Assembly (NCBI GenBank): GCA_021107835.1
Contig: JAIOSD010000022.1
Span: 1 to 11,759 of the forward strand
Reading direction: 5' to 3'
Source of the DNA: an archaeon
GTDB taxonomy: Archaea > Nanobdellota > Nanobdellia > SCGC-AAA011-G17 > PNOQ01
DNA: 11,759 nucleotides
Shown: in pieces, positions 1 through 5,702 of the stretch
Numbering within the stretch: position 1 is the stretch's first letter
How the letters are laid out: every line of letters starts with the position of its first letter
The notes under the pieces: model-generated
What the model was told of the DNA's origin: nothing
The model's database searches: none
The model's input: the letters and a program-made list of their open reading frames with translations, nothing else
Position numbers and translations under genes: made by a program

Positions 1-1051
1 CTATTTCCATACCTGCCTTTCTAGGAGAAATATTCTTTTCATTTGATTTCTCCAATATTTTTCTAGTATTATCCGTTATATTTTTTTCTACAAGTTTAAA
101 CATATCTTCGGGAGTTCCATTTATTGTTTCCACATACGAACTGATCACCCCTCCAGCATTAGCAATAAAATCTGGAACTATTAATACTCCTTTATCATGA
201 AAATACTCTTCTATTTCATTACTCATAGCAATATTACTACCACAAACAATTAGTTTAGCTTTAACTCCCCCCTTATTTTCTTCAGTTATTAAGTCGGGAA
301 CTGCAGCAGGAATCAAAATCTCAACATCTAATGAAACTATATCTTCTATTTTTTCAGCGCCTTCATAATTGATTACAGAACCTGTTTCTTGTTTAACTTT
401 CATAAGTTTCTCATAGTTTAATCCTTCTTTGTTATAGATAACCCCCCCAGAATCTGAAACTGCAACAACCTTTATCCCTTTTTCCTCTAAAAATTTCATC
501 ACAAAAGTACCCACATTTCCAAAACCTTCTATTGCAACTGTCGGATTTTCAAGTTCAACAAATTCTAAAGCAGTTAACAAAGCATGATAAGTTCCAAAAC
601 CAGTACTACCTAATTCATGAGGAAGTCCGCCAAGCTCAGAAGGCTTTCCAGTGGTAGAATTTTTATCTCCATGCGCATCTACAAAAACTTCCATCTCATG
701 CTCAGCCATATTCATATCAGGGCCAGCAATATACTCAAAAGGAGCAATGTTTTTCAAAGATTTAGCAAAAGCAGCAACAATAGAATCTTTTTGTTCTTGA
801 GTTATTTCTTTATGATTTGCAACTATTCCAGATTTAGCCCCACCAAAGGGGATCCCTGCCAAGGCATTTTTCCAAGTCATAGTTTCTGCCAACTTGTAAA
901 CTTCTTCAACACTAACAGTATGGGTCATCCTTATTCCACCTTTCCCAGGTCCAAGGGCAGTATTGTGAATCACTGTAATCCCCCTCATACCTGTTTTAGG
1001 ATCATATACTTGGATTATTTTCTCTGGACCAAACTCATTGTTTTTTATCAT
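1..1051 (-). CDS. Glu/Leu/Phe/Val dehydrogenase family protein, 3' end cut by the window edge
   Basis: A cytosolic NAD(P)-dependent amino-acid dehydrogenase (reversible oxidative deamination, most likely of glutamate). About 350 codons are present and the C-terminus lies beyond position 1. The N-terminal catalytic domain shows GPGKGGIR (about 34-41), then MTWKNALAGIPFGGAKSG (58-75) with the conserved lysines K37, K61 and K73, and GPDMN with the conserved Asp at D112. The Rossmann domain starts at GFGNVG, and NAGGVISSY follows. The N-terminus is shorter than in classical glutamate dehydrogenases and the VIHNTALGP stretch resembles Leu/Phe dehydrogenases, so the amino-acid substrate is not settled. 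The start ATG (1051-1049) overlaps the glutaredoxin stop as ATGA, implying translational coupling and membership of the redox operon. It carries a run of seven G (442-448 as C on the plus strand) in an intact frame. Confidence 0.9.
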   Translation of the reverse strand, partial: MIKNNEFGPEKIIQVYDPKTGMRGITVIHNTALGPGKGGIRMTHTVSVEEVYKLAETMTWKNALAGIPFGGAKSGIVANHKEITQEQKDSIVAAFAKSLKNIAPFEYIAGPDMNMAEHEMEVFVDAHGDKNSTTGKPSELGGLPHELGSTGFGTYHALLTALEFVELENPTVAIEGFGNVGTFVMKFLEEKGIKVVAVSDSGGVIYNKEGLNYEKLMKVKQETGSVINYEGAEKIEDIVSLDVEILIPAAVPDLITEENKGGVKAKLIVCGSNIAMSNEIEEYFHDKGVLIVPDFIANAGGVISSYVETINGTPEDMFKLVEKNITDNTRKILEKSNEKNISPRKAGMEI

Positions 1052-1281
1052 TCTTTTAATGCTTCCTCTATCCTTGGTTTATCAAATCCAACAATTACTT
1101 CGTTTCCGATAAGAATAACTGGAACACCCATCTGTCCTGACTTTTCCATCATTTCTCTTGCTTTATCATGGTCTTTACCAACATCAAATATTTTAACTTC
1201 AATATTATTTTCTTTAAAATAGTCTTCTGCCAAGTGACAAAAATGGCAAGTTACTGTTGAATACATAGTTACTTTTTTCAT
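1048..1281 (-). CDS. Glutaredoxin-like (NrdH/thioredoxin-fold) protein
   Basis: A 77-residue small thiol-disulfide oxidoreductase of the cytosol. The active site TCHFC puts the redox pair at C12 and C15 after strand beta-1 (KKVTMYS). The cis-proline motif GVPV is at 52-55 and the terminal part contains IVGFD, as in glutaredoxin/NrdH folds. The classical middle residues of the CxxC are usually PY or PW; here they are HF. The start was chosen at 1281 because GGGGG (1289-1293) sits six bases upstream as a Shine-Dalgarno-like site; an upstream extension in frame would run into the rubrerythrin gene. It lies 13 bp after rubrerythrin and overlaps the dehydrogenase start by 4 bp. In this setting it could pass electrons to rubrerythrin or reduce its cysteines, which is inference. 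Confidence 0.88.
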   Translation of the reverse strand: MKKVTMYSTVTCHFCHLAEDYFKENNIEVKIFDVGKDHDKAREMMEKSGQMGVPVILIGNEVIVGFDKPRIEEALKE

Positions 1282-1288
1282 TTTTTTA

Positions 1289-1293
1289 CCCCC
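1289..1293 (-). promoter_or_regulatory. Shine-Dalgarno-like site of the glutaredoxin gene
   Basis: GGGGG followed by six to seven bases before the ATG at 1281. It decides the start against longer in-frame readings and fits internal-gene translation in an operon. Confidence 0.5.
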
Positions 1294-1294
1294 A

Positions 1295-1828
1295 TTAGCA
1301 ATTATCACAAAAACACATACATTCTGGTTCGTAGTATTTTTGGGGATGTTTACAAGAAGGGCATTCCTTTGGAGCTTCTTTGCCTTCGTGAATATATCCA
1401 CATTTGCTACACTTCCATTTTATAGGTTTATCTCTTTTGTATACTGTACCTTTTTCTACCATCTCTAAAAGTTTTTTATATCTCTCTTCATGTTCTTTTT
1501 CAACTTTTGCAATTTCTTCAAACAATTTAGCTGCTTCTTCATTTCCTTCTTCTTCTGCCTCTTTAGCAAAAGTGGGATACATATCGGAGTGTTCATAATG
1601 TTCTCCATCTATTGCAGCTTTTAGATTTTCTTTTGTATTTCCAAGTCCATTTAAAAGCTTAAATTCGTCTTTCGCATGTTGAACTTCATTTTCTGCTGTT
1701 TCTTCAAAAATTTTAGCGATATATAAATAACCTTCTTTTTTAGCAACCTTTGCAAAGTACATATACTTATTTCTTGCTTGACTTTCTCCAGCAAATGCGG
1801 TTTTTAAATTTTCTTCTGTCTTTTTCAT
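1295..1828 (-). CDS. Rubrerythrin
   Basis: A 177-residue non-haem di-iron peroxide reductase protecting an anaerobe or microaerophile from hydrogen peroxide. The four-helix ferritin-like domain has the ligand pattern E15 ([10 protein letters not shown]), E48xxH51 (ENEVQHA), E76/E79 (DGEHYEH) and E110xxH113 (VEKEH). A C-terminal rubredoxin-like iron site follows, with C140/C143 (CSKC) and C156/C159 (CPSC). Typical family members stop shortly after this site; here a tail CMCFCDNC (170-177) adds four more cysteines. The start at 1828 is supported by GGAG five bases upstream (1834-1837), which overlaps the stop codon of the preceding ArsR gene. Second gene of the operon, so probably controlled by that repressor. 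Confidence 0.95.
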   Translation of the reverse strand: MKKTEENLKTAFAGESQARNKYMYFAKVAKKEGYLYIAKIFEETAENEVQHAKDEFKLLNGLGNTKENLKAAIDGEHYEHSDMYPTFAKEAEEEGNEEAAKLFEEIAKVEKEHEERYKKLLEMVEKGTVYKRDKPIKWKCSKCGYIHEGKEAPKECPSCKHPQKYYEPECMCFCDNC

Positions 1829-1833
1829 TTTTT

Positions 1834-1837
1834 CTCC
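1834..1837 (-). promoter_or_regulatory. Shine-Dalgarno site of rubrerythrin
   Basis: GGAG five bases before the ATG at 1828. It shares bases with the TAG stop of the ArsR gene, tying the translation of the two genes together and excluding the earlier in-frame Met codons. Confidence 0.6.
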
Positions 1838-2127
1838 TAACATGTACATATTTTATGTTTTTTAACATGTTTGTCTATTGCATCAAGAATGGGTTGTATT
1901 GTTTCCTTATTTAATGAGTAAATTCTTTGTTTTCCATCTTGCATTACTGTTACAAATCCATTTCTTTCTAAACACTGTAAATTATGACTAATTCTACTTT
2001 GTTCCATATCTAATTCTTTTACTATCTCACTAACATTTTTCGAACTTTTTTTAAGACAGATTATGATATTTAGTCGAGTATCATTACATAAACCCCTCAA
2101 AAAAGACATATATGTTGAATCAATCAT
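1837..2127 (-). CDS. ArsR/SmtB-family winged-helix transcriptional repressor
   Basis: A 96-residue DNA-binding protein and first gene of the redox operon. The N-terminal helices ([16 protein letters not shown], 10-25) are typical of ArsR proteins, the helix-turn-helix spans about 31-58 ([20 protein letters not shown]), and the wing is at 59-72 ([14 protein letters not shown]). The classical arsenic/cadmium site ELCxC in the recognition helix is absent. Cysteines are at 14, 24, 52, 94 and 96, the last two forming a C-terminal CTC, so sensing of metal or of thiol oxidation is possible but unproven. The ATG lies about 26 bp from its TATA-box centre, predicting a leaderless message. Two CATATG sites flank the expected transcription start, suggesting autoregulation. 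The stop overlaps the rubrerythrin ribosome-binding site. Confidence 0.88.
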   Translation of the reverse strand: MIDSTYMSFLRGLCNDTRLNIIICLKKSSKNVSEIVKELDMEQSRISHNLQCLERNGFVTVMQDGKQRIYSLNKETIQPILDAIDKHVKKHKICTC

Positions 2128-2146
2128 ATGAAAGAGATATCATATG
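2125..2146. promoter_or_regulatory. Candidate operator of the ArsR-rubrerythrin operon
   Basis: Two copies of the self-palindromic hexamer CATATG (2125-2130 and 2141-2146) spaced 16 bp start to start. They cover the start codon and the predicted transcription start, downstream of the TATA box. Position fits repression by blocking RNA polymerase. A second imperfect inverted repeat (ATATC 2137-2141, GATAT 2148-2152) overlaps it, so the exact site is uncertain. Confidence 0.4.
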
Positions 2147-2149
2147 GGA

Positions 2150-2157
2150 TATATAAA
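2150..2157 (-). promoter_or_regulatory. TATA box of the ArsR-rubrerythrin operon
   Basis: TTTATATA on the minus strand, centred about 26 bp before the ArsR start codon, so the mRNA probably begins at or next to the ATG. Confidence 0.6.
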
Positions 2158-2167
2158 TGTTTCGGTG

Positions 2168-2716
2168 TTAAAAAAACAATAAACTTAATATAACAAAAAG
2201 GATTCCACCTAAAATAAGTAACCAATCTAGAGCGATTACCTTCCCATGAATTTTCTTAGAACTTATAATTCCTCCTAAGAAGAAAAATAATAAAAGCATT
2301 GATGAAATATAAGTCCAGAAAATACTTGCATTAAATATCAAAAAACTAATGATAAGGCTTGCTTCTATTGTAGAAAAAATAAAGTGGGTATATCCTGCTT
2401 TCTTCAAAGAGCCCCTATCATGGAAAATGTGACTCTTCTCCTTTCCGTTTACAATACTTGTTTTTACCCAGTAAATATGCATTAAAATATTTACAATAAA
2501 CACAAATAACAAGATTATCAAAAAATGATTAAAAGCCACCAAAACAACAAAAGGCCATAAAATATTAAATGGCAAAAATAGCCAATCTAAATAAAAAGTT
2601 GCAAAATGTTTTTTAAACCTACTCAATTCTCCCACTTTCTTAGAAAAATGATATTGCAAAAACCAATTAACTAAAAAGGGCAAAGCAAGAATAAAAGAAA
2701 GTAAAACATTATCCAT
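2168..2716 (-). CDS. Six-helix integral membrane protein of unknown function
   Basis: A 182-residue hydrophobic protein that I do not recognise. About six membrane segments are visible at residues 3-21, 40-61, 64-84, 111-130, 133-152 and 160-181, with positively charged loops (about 25-36, 86-106 and 153-159). The longest loop, between helices 3 and 4, contains KEKSHIFHDRGSLKKAG with two histidines and an Asp. There is no signal peptide separate from helix 1 and no recognised transport or enzyme motif. The start ATG overlaps the glycyl-tRNA synthetase stop by 8 bp, so it is co-transcribed and probably translationally coupled. A T7 tract runs straight into its stop codon. The link to the synthetase may be only operon economy. 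Confidence 0.75.
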   Translation of the reverse strand: MDNVLLSFILALPFLVNWFLQYHFSKKVGELSRFKKHFATFYLDWLFLPFNILWPFVVLVAFNHFLIILLFVFIVNILMHIYWVKTSIVNGKEKSHIFHDRGSLKKAGYTHFIFSTIEASLIISFLIFNASIFWTYISSMLLLFFFLGGIISSKKIHGKVIALDWLLILGGILFVILSLLFF

Positions 2717-4169
2717 CTTCTAACTCTTCAAACTTTAAAGCACCATAAAGTAAATCTCTAACTATTTGCTTTACCTCAGAAATTTTAACTCTAAATTGTG
2801 CCATAGATCCAATCTCACGAATAGTTACATCTTTTTCCTTTAAAGAATCGTGATCAACTGTAATACAAAACGAAGTACCAACTTCATCCATACGCCTATA
2901 TCTACGACCAATCGAACCAGAATCATCATAAACACAAACAAATTCATTATTTAATTCAGAAAATACTTCTTTAGCTAAATCATCCATGCCCTCTCGTTTC
3001 ATCAAAGGAAATATAGCAACATCAATAGGCGCCATTCCTTTCTCAAAAACCAACCAATCTCTTTTCTTATCATCTACTAAAGAATTCTCTAATAAAGCAT
3101 AAGTGGTTCTTTCTAAACCAAAAGCAATCTCTAAAATGGTAGGATACTCCCCCCCCACCACCATCTTTGTTTTAGAAAATTCAGAGTGTCTCTTTAAATC
3201 ATAATCTTTTCTATCATGAACCCCACATAATTCAAACCAACCATATCTTTCAGTATTAATTTCAATATCCCATGCATCATCAGCGTAAAAGGCCAATTCA
3301 GAAGGATTGTGTTGTCTTATTCTAATCTTCTTAGAATCAAAACCCATATCATTCACTAATTTGTAAGCAACATAAACCATGAATGCATAAGCTTCTTTTT
3401 TCATATAACTCTTTTTTATAACATTCCCTAGCCGAACTTTTTGAATTTTTTTAGCACCATATTTCATTAAAGGTAATTCTTCATTAACAAAATCATCAAA
3501 CTTATCAAAATTCCTTACCATATCTTTTAAAATAAACAATTGTGCTTCTGCTTGAGTAAATTCTCTTGTTCTAAAAACTCCCTGTCTTGGATTAATTTCA
3601 TTTCTATAAACCTTGCCAATCTGAAAAACTCCAAAAGGAATTTTTGTTCTAAAAAATCTATATAATTCAGGATATAATAAATAAGTTGTAGTGGCAGTTT
3701 CAGGCCTCAAAAAAGCTTCTTGATCTAGCCCAACTCTAGTTTTCATCATCAAATTACGCTTTTCAATTTTTTCGAAACTACCTTTCTTACAAGCAGGACA
3801 TTTTACTTTTCTCTTTTTCAAAAGTGCTTTTAATTTTTTAGGATCAAGATCTTCAACATTATCTATTAAATGATCCACTCTATAAGCAGATCCGCATTTA
3901 GTACAGTAAGTTACATAATCAATCAATCCATCATAATGTCCACTAGCTTCCCATACTTTTTTAGGCATTATTGTTGGACATTCAACATCCCAAAAACTAA
4001 AAGAAGAAAAACCTTTTCTTAAAACATTCTCTACTTTATTCTTTAACAACTTACCTAAAGGGCCCCAATCATAAAATCCAGCTAGTCCTCCATCGTAGAT
4101 ATTTGGACTAGGACCCCACACAAAACCTCTTCTTTTTGCTAAATCTAAAACCTTATCATCTACTTTCAT
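2709..4169 (-). CDS. glyS: Glycyl-tRNA synthetase (class II, alpha2 type)
   Basis: A 486-residue cytosolic enzyme charging tRNA-Gly with glycine and ATP. The N-terminal signature GGLAGFYDWGPLG (27-39) is typical of archaeal/eukaryotic/Thermus-type GlyRS. An inserted zinc site uses C89/C92 (YCTKCG) and C124/C127 (CPACKKG). Class II motif 2 is FQIGKVYRNEINPRQ to FTQAEA (182-208), preceded by the LRPETAT element (154-160). Motif 3 is FGLERT (350-355). The anticodon-binding domain spans roughly 380-480 with APIDVAIFPL and DDSGSIGRRYRRMDEVGT. It is somewhat shorter than many archaeal homologues. The ATG at 4169 lies about 27 bp from a TATA box, hence leaderless. A G8 run (3149-3156) encodes part of VVGGEY with the frame intact. 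It overlaps the downstream membrane-protein gene. Confidence 0.97.
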   Translation of the reverse strand: MKVDDKVLDLAKRRGFVWGPSPNIYDGGLAGFYDWGPLGKLLKNKVENVLRKGFSSFSFWDVECPTIMPKKVWEASGHYDGLIDYVTYCTKCGSAYRVDHLIDNVEDLDPKKLKALLKKRKVKCPACKKGSFEKIEKRNLMMKTRVGLDQEAFLRPETATTTYLLYPELYRFFRTKIPFGVFQIGKVYRNEINPRQGVFRTREFTQAEAQLFILKDMVRNFDKFDDFVNEELPLMKYGAKKIQKVRLGNVIKKSYMKKEAYAFMVYVAYKLVNDMGFDSKKIRIRQHNPSELAFYADDAWDIEINTERYGWFELCGVHDRKDYDLKRHSEFSKTKMVVGGEYPTILEIAFGLERTTYALLENSLVDDKKRDWLVFEKGMAPIDVAIFPLMKREGMDDLAKEVFSELNNEFVCVYDDSGSIGRRYRRMDEVGTSFCITVDHDSLKEKDVTIREIGSMAQFRVKISEVKQIVRDLLYGALKFEELEDG

Positions 4170-4191
4170 AACAGTTTAGGAAATGTTTTGA

Positions 4192-4199
4192 TTTTTATA
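4192..4199 (-). promoter_or_regulatory. TATA box of glyS
   Basis: TATAAAAA on the minus strand centred about 27 bp before the glyS start codon; predicts a leaderless message. The 77-bp gap to the upstream winged-helix gene holds nothing else recognisable. Confidence 0.6.
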
Positions 4200-4246
4200 T
4201 CTTTTGATTAATGTAGGGTATAACTGTTTGAAGAAGGGAAAAATTT

Positions 4247-4570
4247 CTATGCTGTAATTTCTATCTTTCCAGAACGTTTCTTTAAGTCTTCTATCATTAA
4301 TTTGTCATCTATCTCTATAAGTTTTTTTATAACAAAATTATCTTTATTTAATCTATACAATTTTGCTTTTCCAATTATTCTAGTTGGTATTATTATCCTA
4401 TTCTTTATTAGATTAGACCATATCCTATATAATGTAGTTCTTCCAATTCCTGAATTCTTTGCCATATCTGTTATAGAGAAGTCTAAACCCCGCTCAGTCA
4501 ACAAATAGTCCAAAACCTTTATAGTAGGAGAGCTCCCCATAAATTCTATAAATAATGATTTCTCTTCCAT
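4247..4570 (-). CDS. Winged helix-turn-helix transcriptional regulator (DPANN/haloarchaeal type)
   Basis: A 107-residue DNA-binding protein. The opening FIEFMGSSPTIKVLDYLLTE (7-26) followed by DFSITDMAKNSGIGRTTLYRIW (30-51) matches a widespread archaeal winged-helix group. The TTLYRIWSNL stretch is the recognition helix, and IIIPTRIIGKAKLYRLN (59-75) is the wing. The remaining 30 residues are charged and probably helical, possibly for dimerisation. There is no ligand domain. It has its own promoter, and a 20-bp palindrome overlaps the TATA box and the predicted transcription start, so autorepression is likely. Its targets are unknown; the divergent small gene at 4678 is an obvious candidate. 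Confidence 0.8.
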   Translation of the reverse strand: MEEKSLFIEFMGSSPTIKVLDYLLTERGLDFSITDMAKNSGIGRTTLYRIWSNLIKNRIIIPTRIIGKAKLYRLNKDNFVIKKLIEIDDKLMIEDLKKRSGKIEITA

Positions 4571-4578
4571 GGTATTAA

Positions 4579-4598
4579 ATAGTATATCATAATACTAT
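4579..4598. promoter_or_regulatory. Palindromic operator upstream of the winged-helix regulator
   Basis: Inverted repeat ATAGTAT (4579-4585), 6-bp spacer, ATACTAT (4592-4598). The right arm overlaps the TATA box of the minus-strand regulator and the left arm lies near its predicted start of transcription. That is the geometry of an autoregulatory operator. Confidence 0.5.
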
Positions 4599-4603
4599 AT
4601 AAA
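4596..4603 (-). promoter_or_regulatory. TATA box of the minus-strand winged-helix regulator
   Basis: TTTATATA centred about 29 bp before the start codon at 4570; leaderless arrangement. Confidence 0.55.
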
Positions 4604-4623
4604 TGTTACTCTTTTGGAACAAT

Positions 4624-4642
4624 ATCGTACCATAAATCGTAC
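4624..4642. repeat. Short direct repeat in the divergent intergenic region
   Basis: ATCGTAC occurs at 4624-4630 and 4636-4642, 12 bp apart, just upstream of the plus-strand TATA box. It includes GTAC, which is self-palindromic. It could be an upstream activator or repressor site; too short to be certain. Confidence 0.3.
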
Positions 4643-4647
4643 AATCA

Positions 4648-4655
4648 TTTATATA
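4648..4655 (+). promoter_or_regulatory. TATA box of the plus-strand 88-residue protein
   Basis: TTTATATA centred about 27 bp before the ATG at 4678, predicting a leaderless message. Confidence 0.6.
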
Positions 4656-4677
4656 CTTAAAATAACTCATTTACTAT

Positions 4678-4944
4678 ATGGAAATTACTAAAGAAGAAGT
4701 GAAAAAGAGGATTATAATAAGACTTGTTAGATGGAAAAAATGGGGGGGTGCTCATACTGAGAATATTATTGGTGGGATCCCCTCTCATCTAAAAGGCGCT
4801 AAAGTTACCAAGAAAGCAATAAAAGAATTAGAAAAAGATCAATGGATAATTTCTGCTATGAAAACGGGGGAGATTCATTATTCTTTAAATCCTAAGAAAA
4901 CTGATGAAATAATACACTTCTATGAAAAATATTGTACTGGTTAG
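4678..4944 (+). CDS. Small winged-helix-like archaeal protein
   Basis: An 88-residue basic protein. The order is a helix (VKKRIIIRLVRWKKWGGAHT, 8-27), a short GIPSHLKG turn (33-40), a second helix with KVTKKAIKELEKDQWI (42-57), then a beta-wing-like stretch IISAMKTGEIHYSLNP (57-72) and a final helix. This resembles a small archaeal winged-helix group with a conserved WGGAHT motif. Nucleic-acid binding is likely, the target unknown. It has its own TATA box and is divergent from the winged-helix regulator at 4247-4570. A run of seven G (4742-4748) encodes the WGG part with the frame intact. It is convergent with the Dph2-like gene, with a 13-bp gap. Confidence 0.75.
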   Translation: MEITKEEVKKRIIIRLVRWKKWGGAHTENIIGGIPSHLKGAKVTKKAIKELEKDQWIISAMKTGEIHYSLNPKKTDEIIHFYEKYCTG

Positions 4945-4957
4945 AAATGTTTTTCTC

Positions 4958-5602
4958 TTAATATTTCAAAACATCACACATAGAAATAATATTATTCCCT
5001 TCTAATCTTGGGCAAGAACTATTAACCCAAATCTTAATATCATTAAAATCTTCTAACTTATTAACATCTATCTCATCAGCCAAAAAAACATAAGCTTCCT
5101 TTCCACAATTTTCAGCAAAATAAAAGGCATTCTTCAAATGTTCTTGCCCGGGCTTTGTACTAACCAATATTCCAATTTTGTCTGCCATCAAATACTTCTT
5201 TATCTTTCCTTTCAGCTTATTCTCTAACTTAGTCAATTCTTCTTTACTAAATTTAGAAACTTTTTCAGAAACTGGATTAACAAAATAAATTTCTTTTGTA
5301 ATCTTTGCTAATTCTAAAGGATGAAATTCTCCACTTCCAATAAAAACAAAAACATCAACTTTTAATCTCAAAGCATTAGAAACATTACAACCAACCATTT
5401 GTCCAGCAACAGAAACTTTATGCCCTTTTTTCTCTAAATATTTCTTAGCTTCTTCTAGATAATCAACATACTGTATAGCAGAAATCAAACCAATTTTCTT
5501 CTCTTTTATTTTTAACTTATCTAAAACAGGTTTTAATTTAATTCCTTTAACTTTTGCAGGAACAAATACAGTTTTCAAACCTTTAATCTTTTTAGTTTCC
5601 AT
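4958..5602 (-). CDS. Dph2-like diphthamide synthase protein lacking domain 1
   Basis: A 214-residue protein related to 2-(3-amino-3-carboxypropyl)histidine synthase, the radical SAM-like enzyme starting diphthamide synthesis on elongation factor 2. Full archaeal Dph2 is about 340 residues with three similar domains, each giving one cysteine to a [4Fe-4S] cluster. Here the match begins at the domain 2 start (LKTVFVPAK, 9-17). It continues with GQMVGCNVSNA (67-77, C72), GSGEFHP (89-95), STKPGQ (148-153) and SSCPRLEGN (195-203, C197). The domain 1 segment with its YGACD-type cysteine is missing. Truncation by sequencing error is unlikely, because a TATA box lies about 25 bp before the ATG and the upstream DNA belongs to another gene. 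It may work with a separate partner or do something else. The protein is very Lys-rich with only two Arg. Confidence 0.8.
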   Translation of the reverse strand: METKKIKGLKTVFVPAKVKGIKLKPVLDKLKIKEKKIGLISAIQYVDYLEEAKKYLEKKGHKVSVAGQMVGCNVSNALRLKVDVFVFIGSGEFHPLELAKITKEIYFVNPVSEKVSKFSKEELTKLENKLKGKIKKYLMADKIGILVSTKPGQEHLKNAFYFAENCGKEAYVFLADEIDVNKLEDFNDIKIWVNSSCPRLEGNNIISMCDVLKY

Positions 5603-5622
5603 AAAAACAAATAAACGAAACT

Positions 5623-5631
5623 ATTATTAAA
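5623..5631 (-). promoter_or_regulatory. TATA box of the Dph2-like gene
   Basis: TTTAATAAT on the minus strand centred about 25 bp before the start codon at 5602. It supports this ATG as the true, leaderless start. Confidence 0.5.
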
Positions 5632-5644
5632 TCTTTTGATTGGA

Positions 5645-5702
5645 AAGCACTATACCTTAAGTAGATTTTTATGGTAGTTGTCAAGCACTATACAACCTTA
5701 AG
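5645..5702. repeat. Imperfect direct repeat: duplicated 3' end of the ADP-ribosyltransferase-like gene
   Basis: AAGCACTATAC occurs at 5645-5655 and 5683-5693. Each copy is followed by CTTAAG, directly in the first (5656-5661) and after three extra bases in the second (5697-5702). Read on the minus strand, the second copy is the last codons and stop of the gene at 5688-6239. The first copy, 38 bp downstream, is the same with one codon-length deletion. It may be a remnant of a tandem copy or a recombination scar. Confidence 0.5.

Noticed and set aside
617..1222. A long plus-strand open frame (201 codons)
   Set aside because: It lies opposite the dehydrogenase and glutaredoxin genes, has no family resemblance and no promoter; it is an antisense shadow.
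4170..4246. A T-box or other tRNA-sensing leader before glyS
   Set aside because: The TATA box sits about 27 bp from the start codon, so there is no leader RNA to hold such an element.
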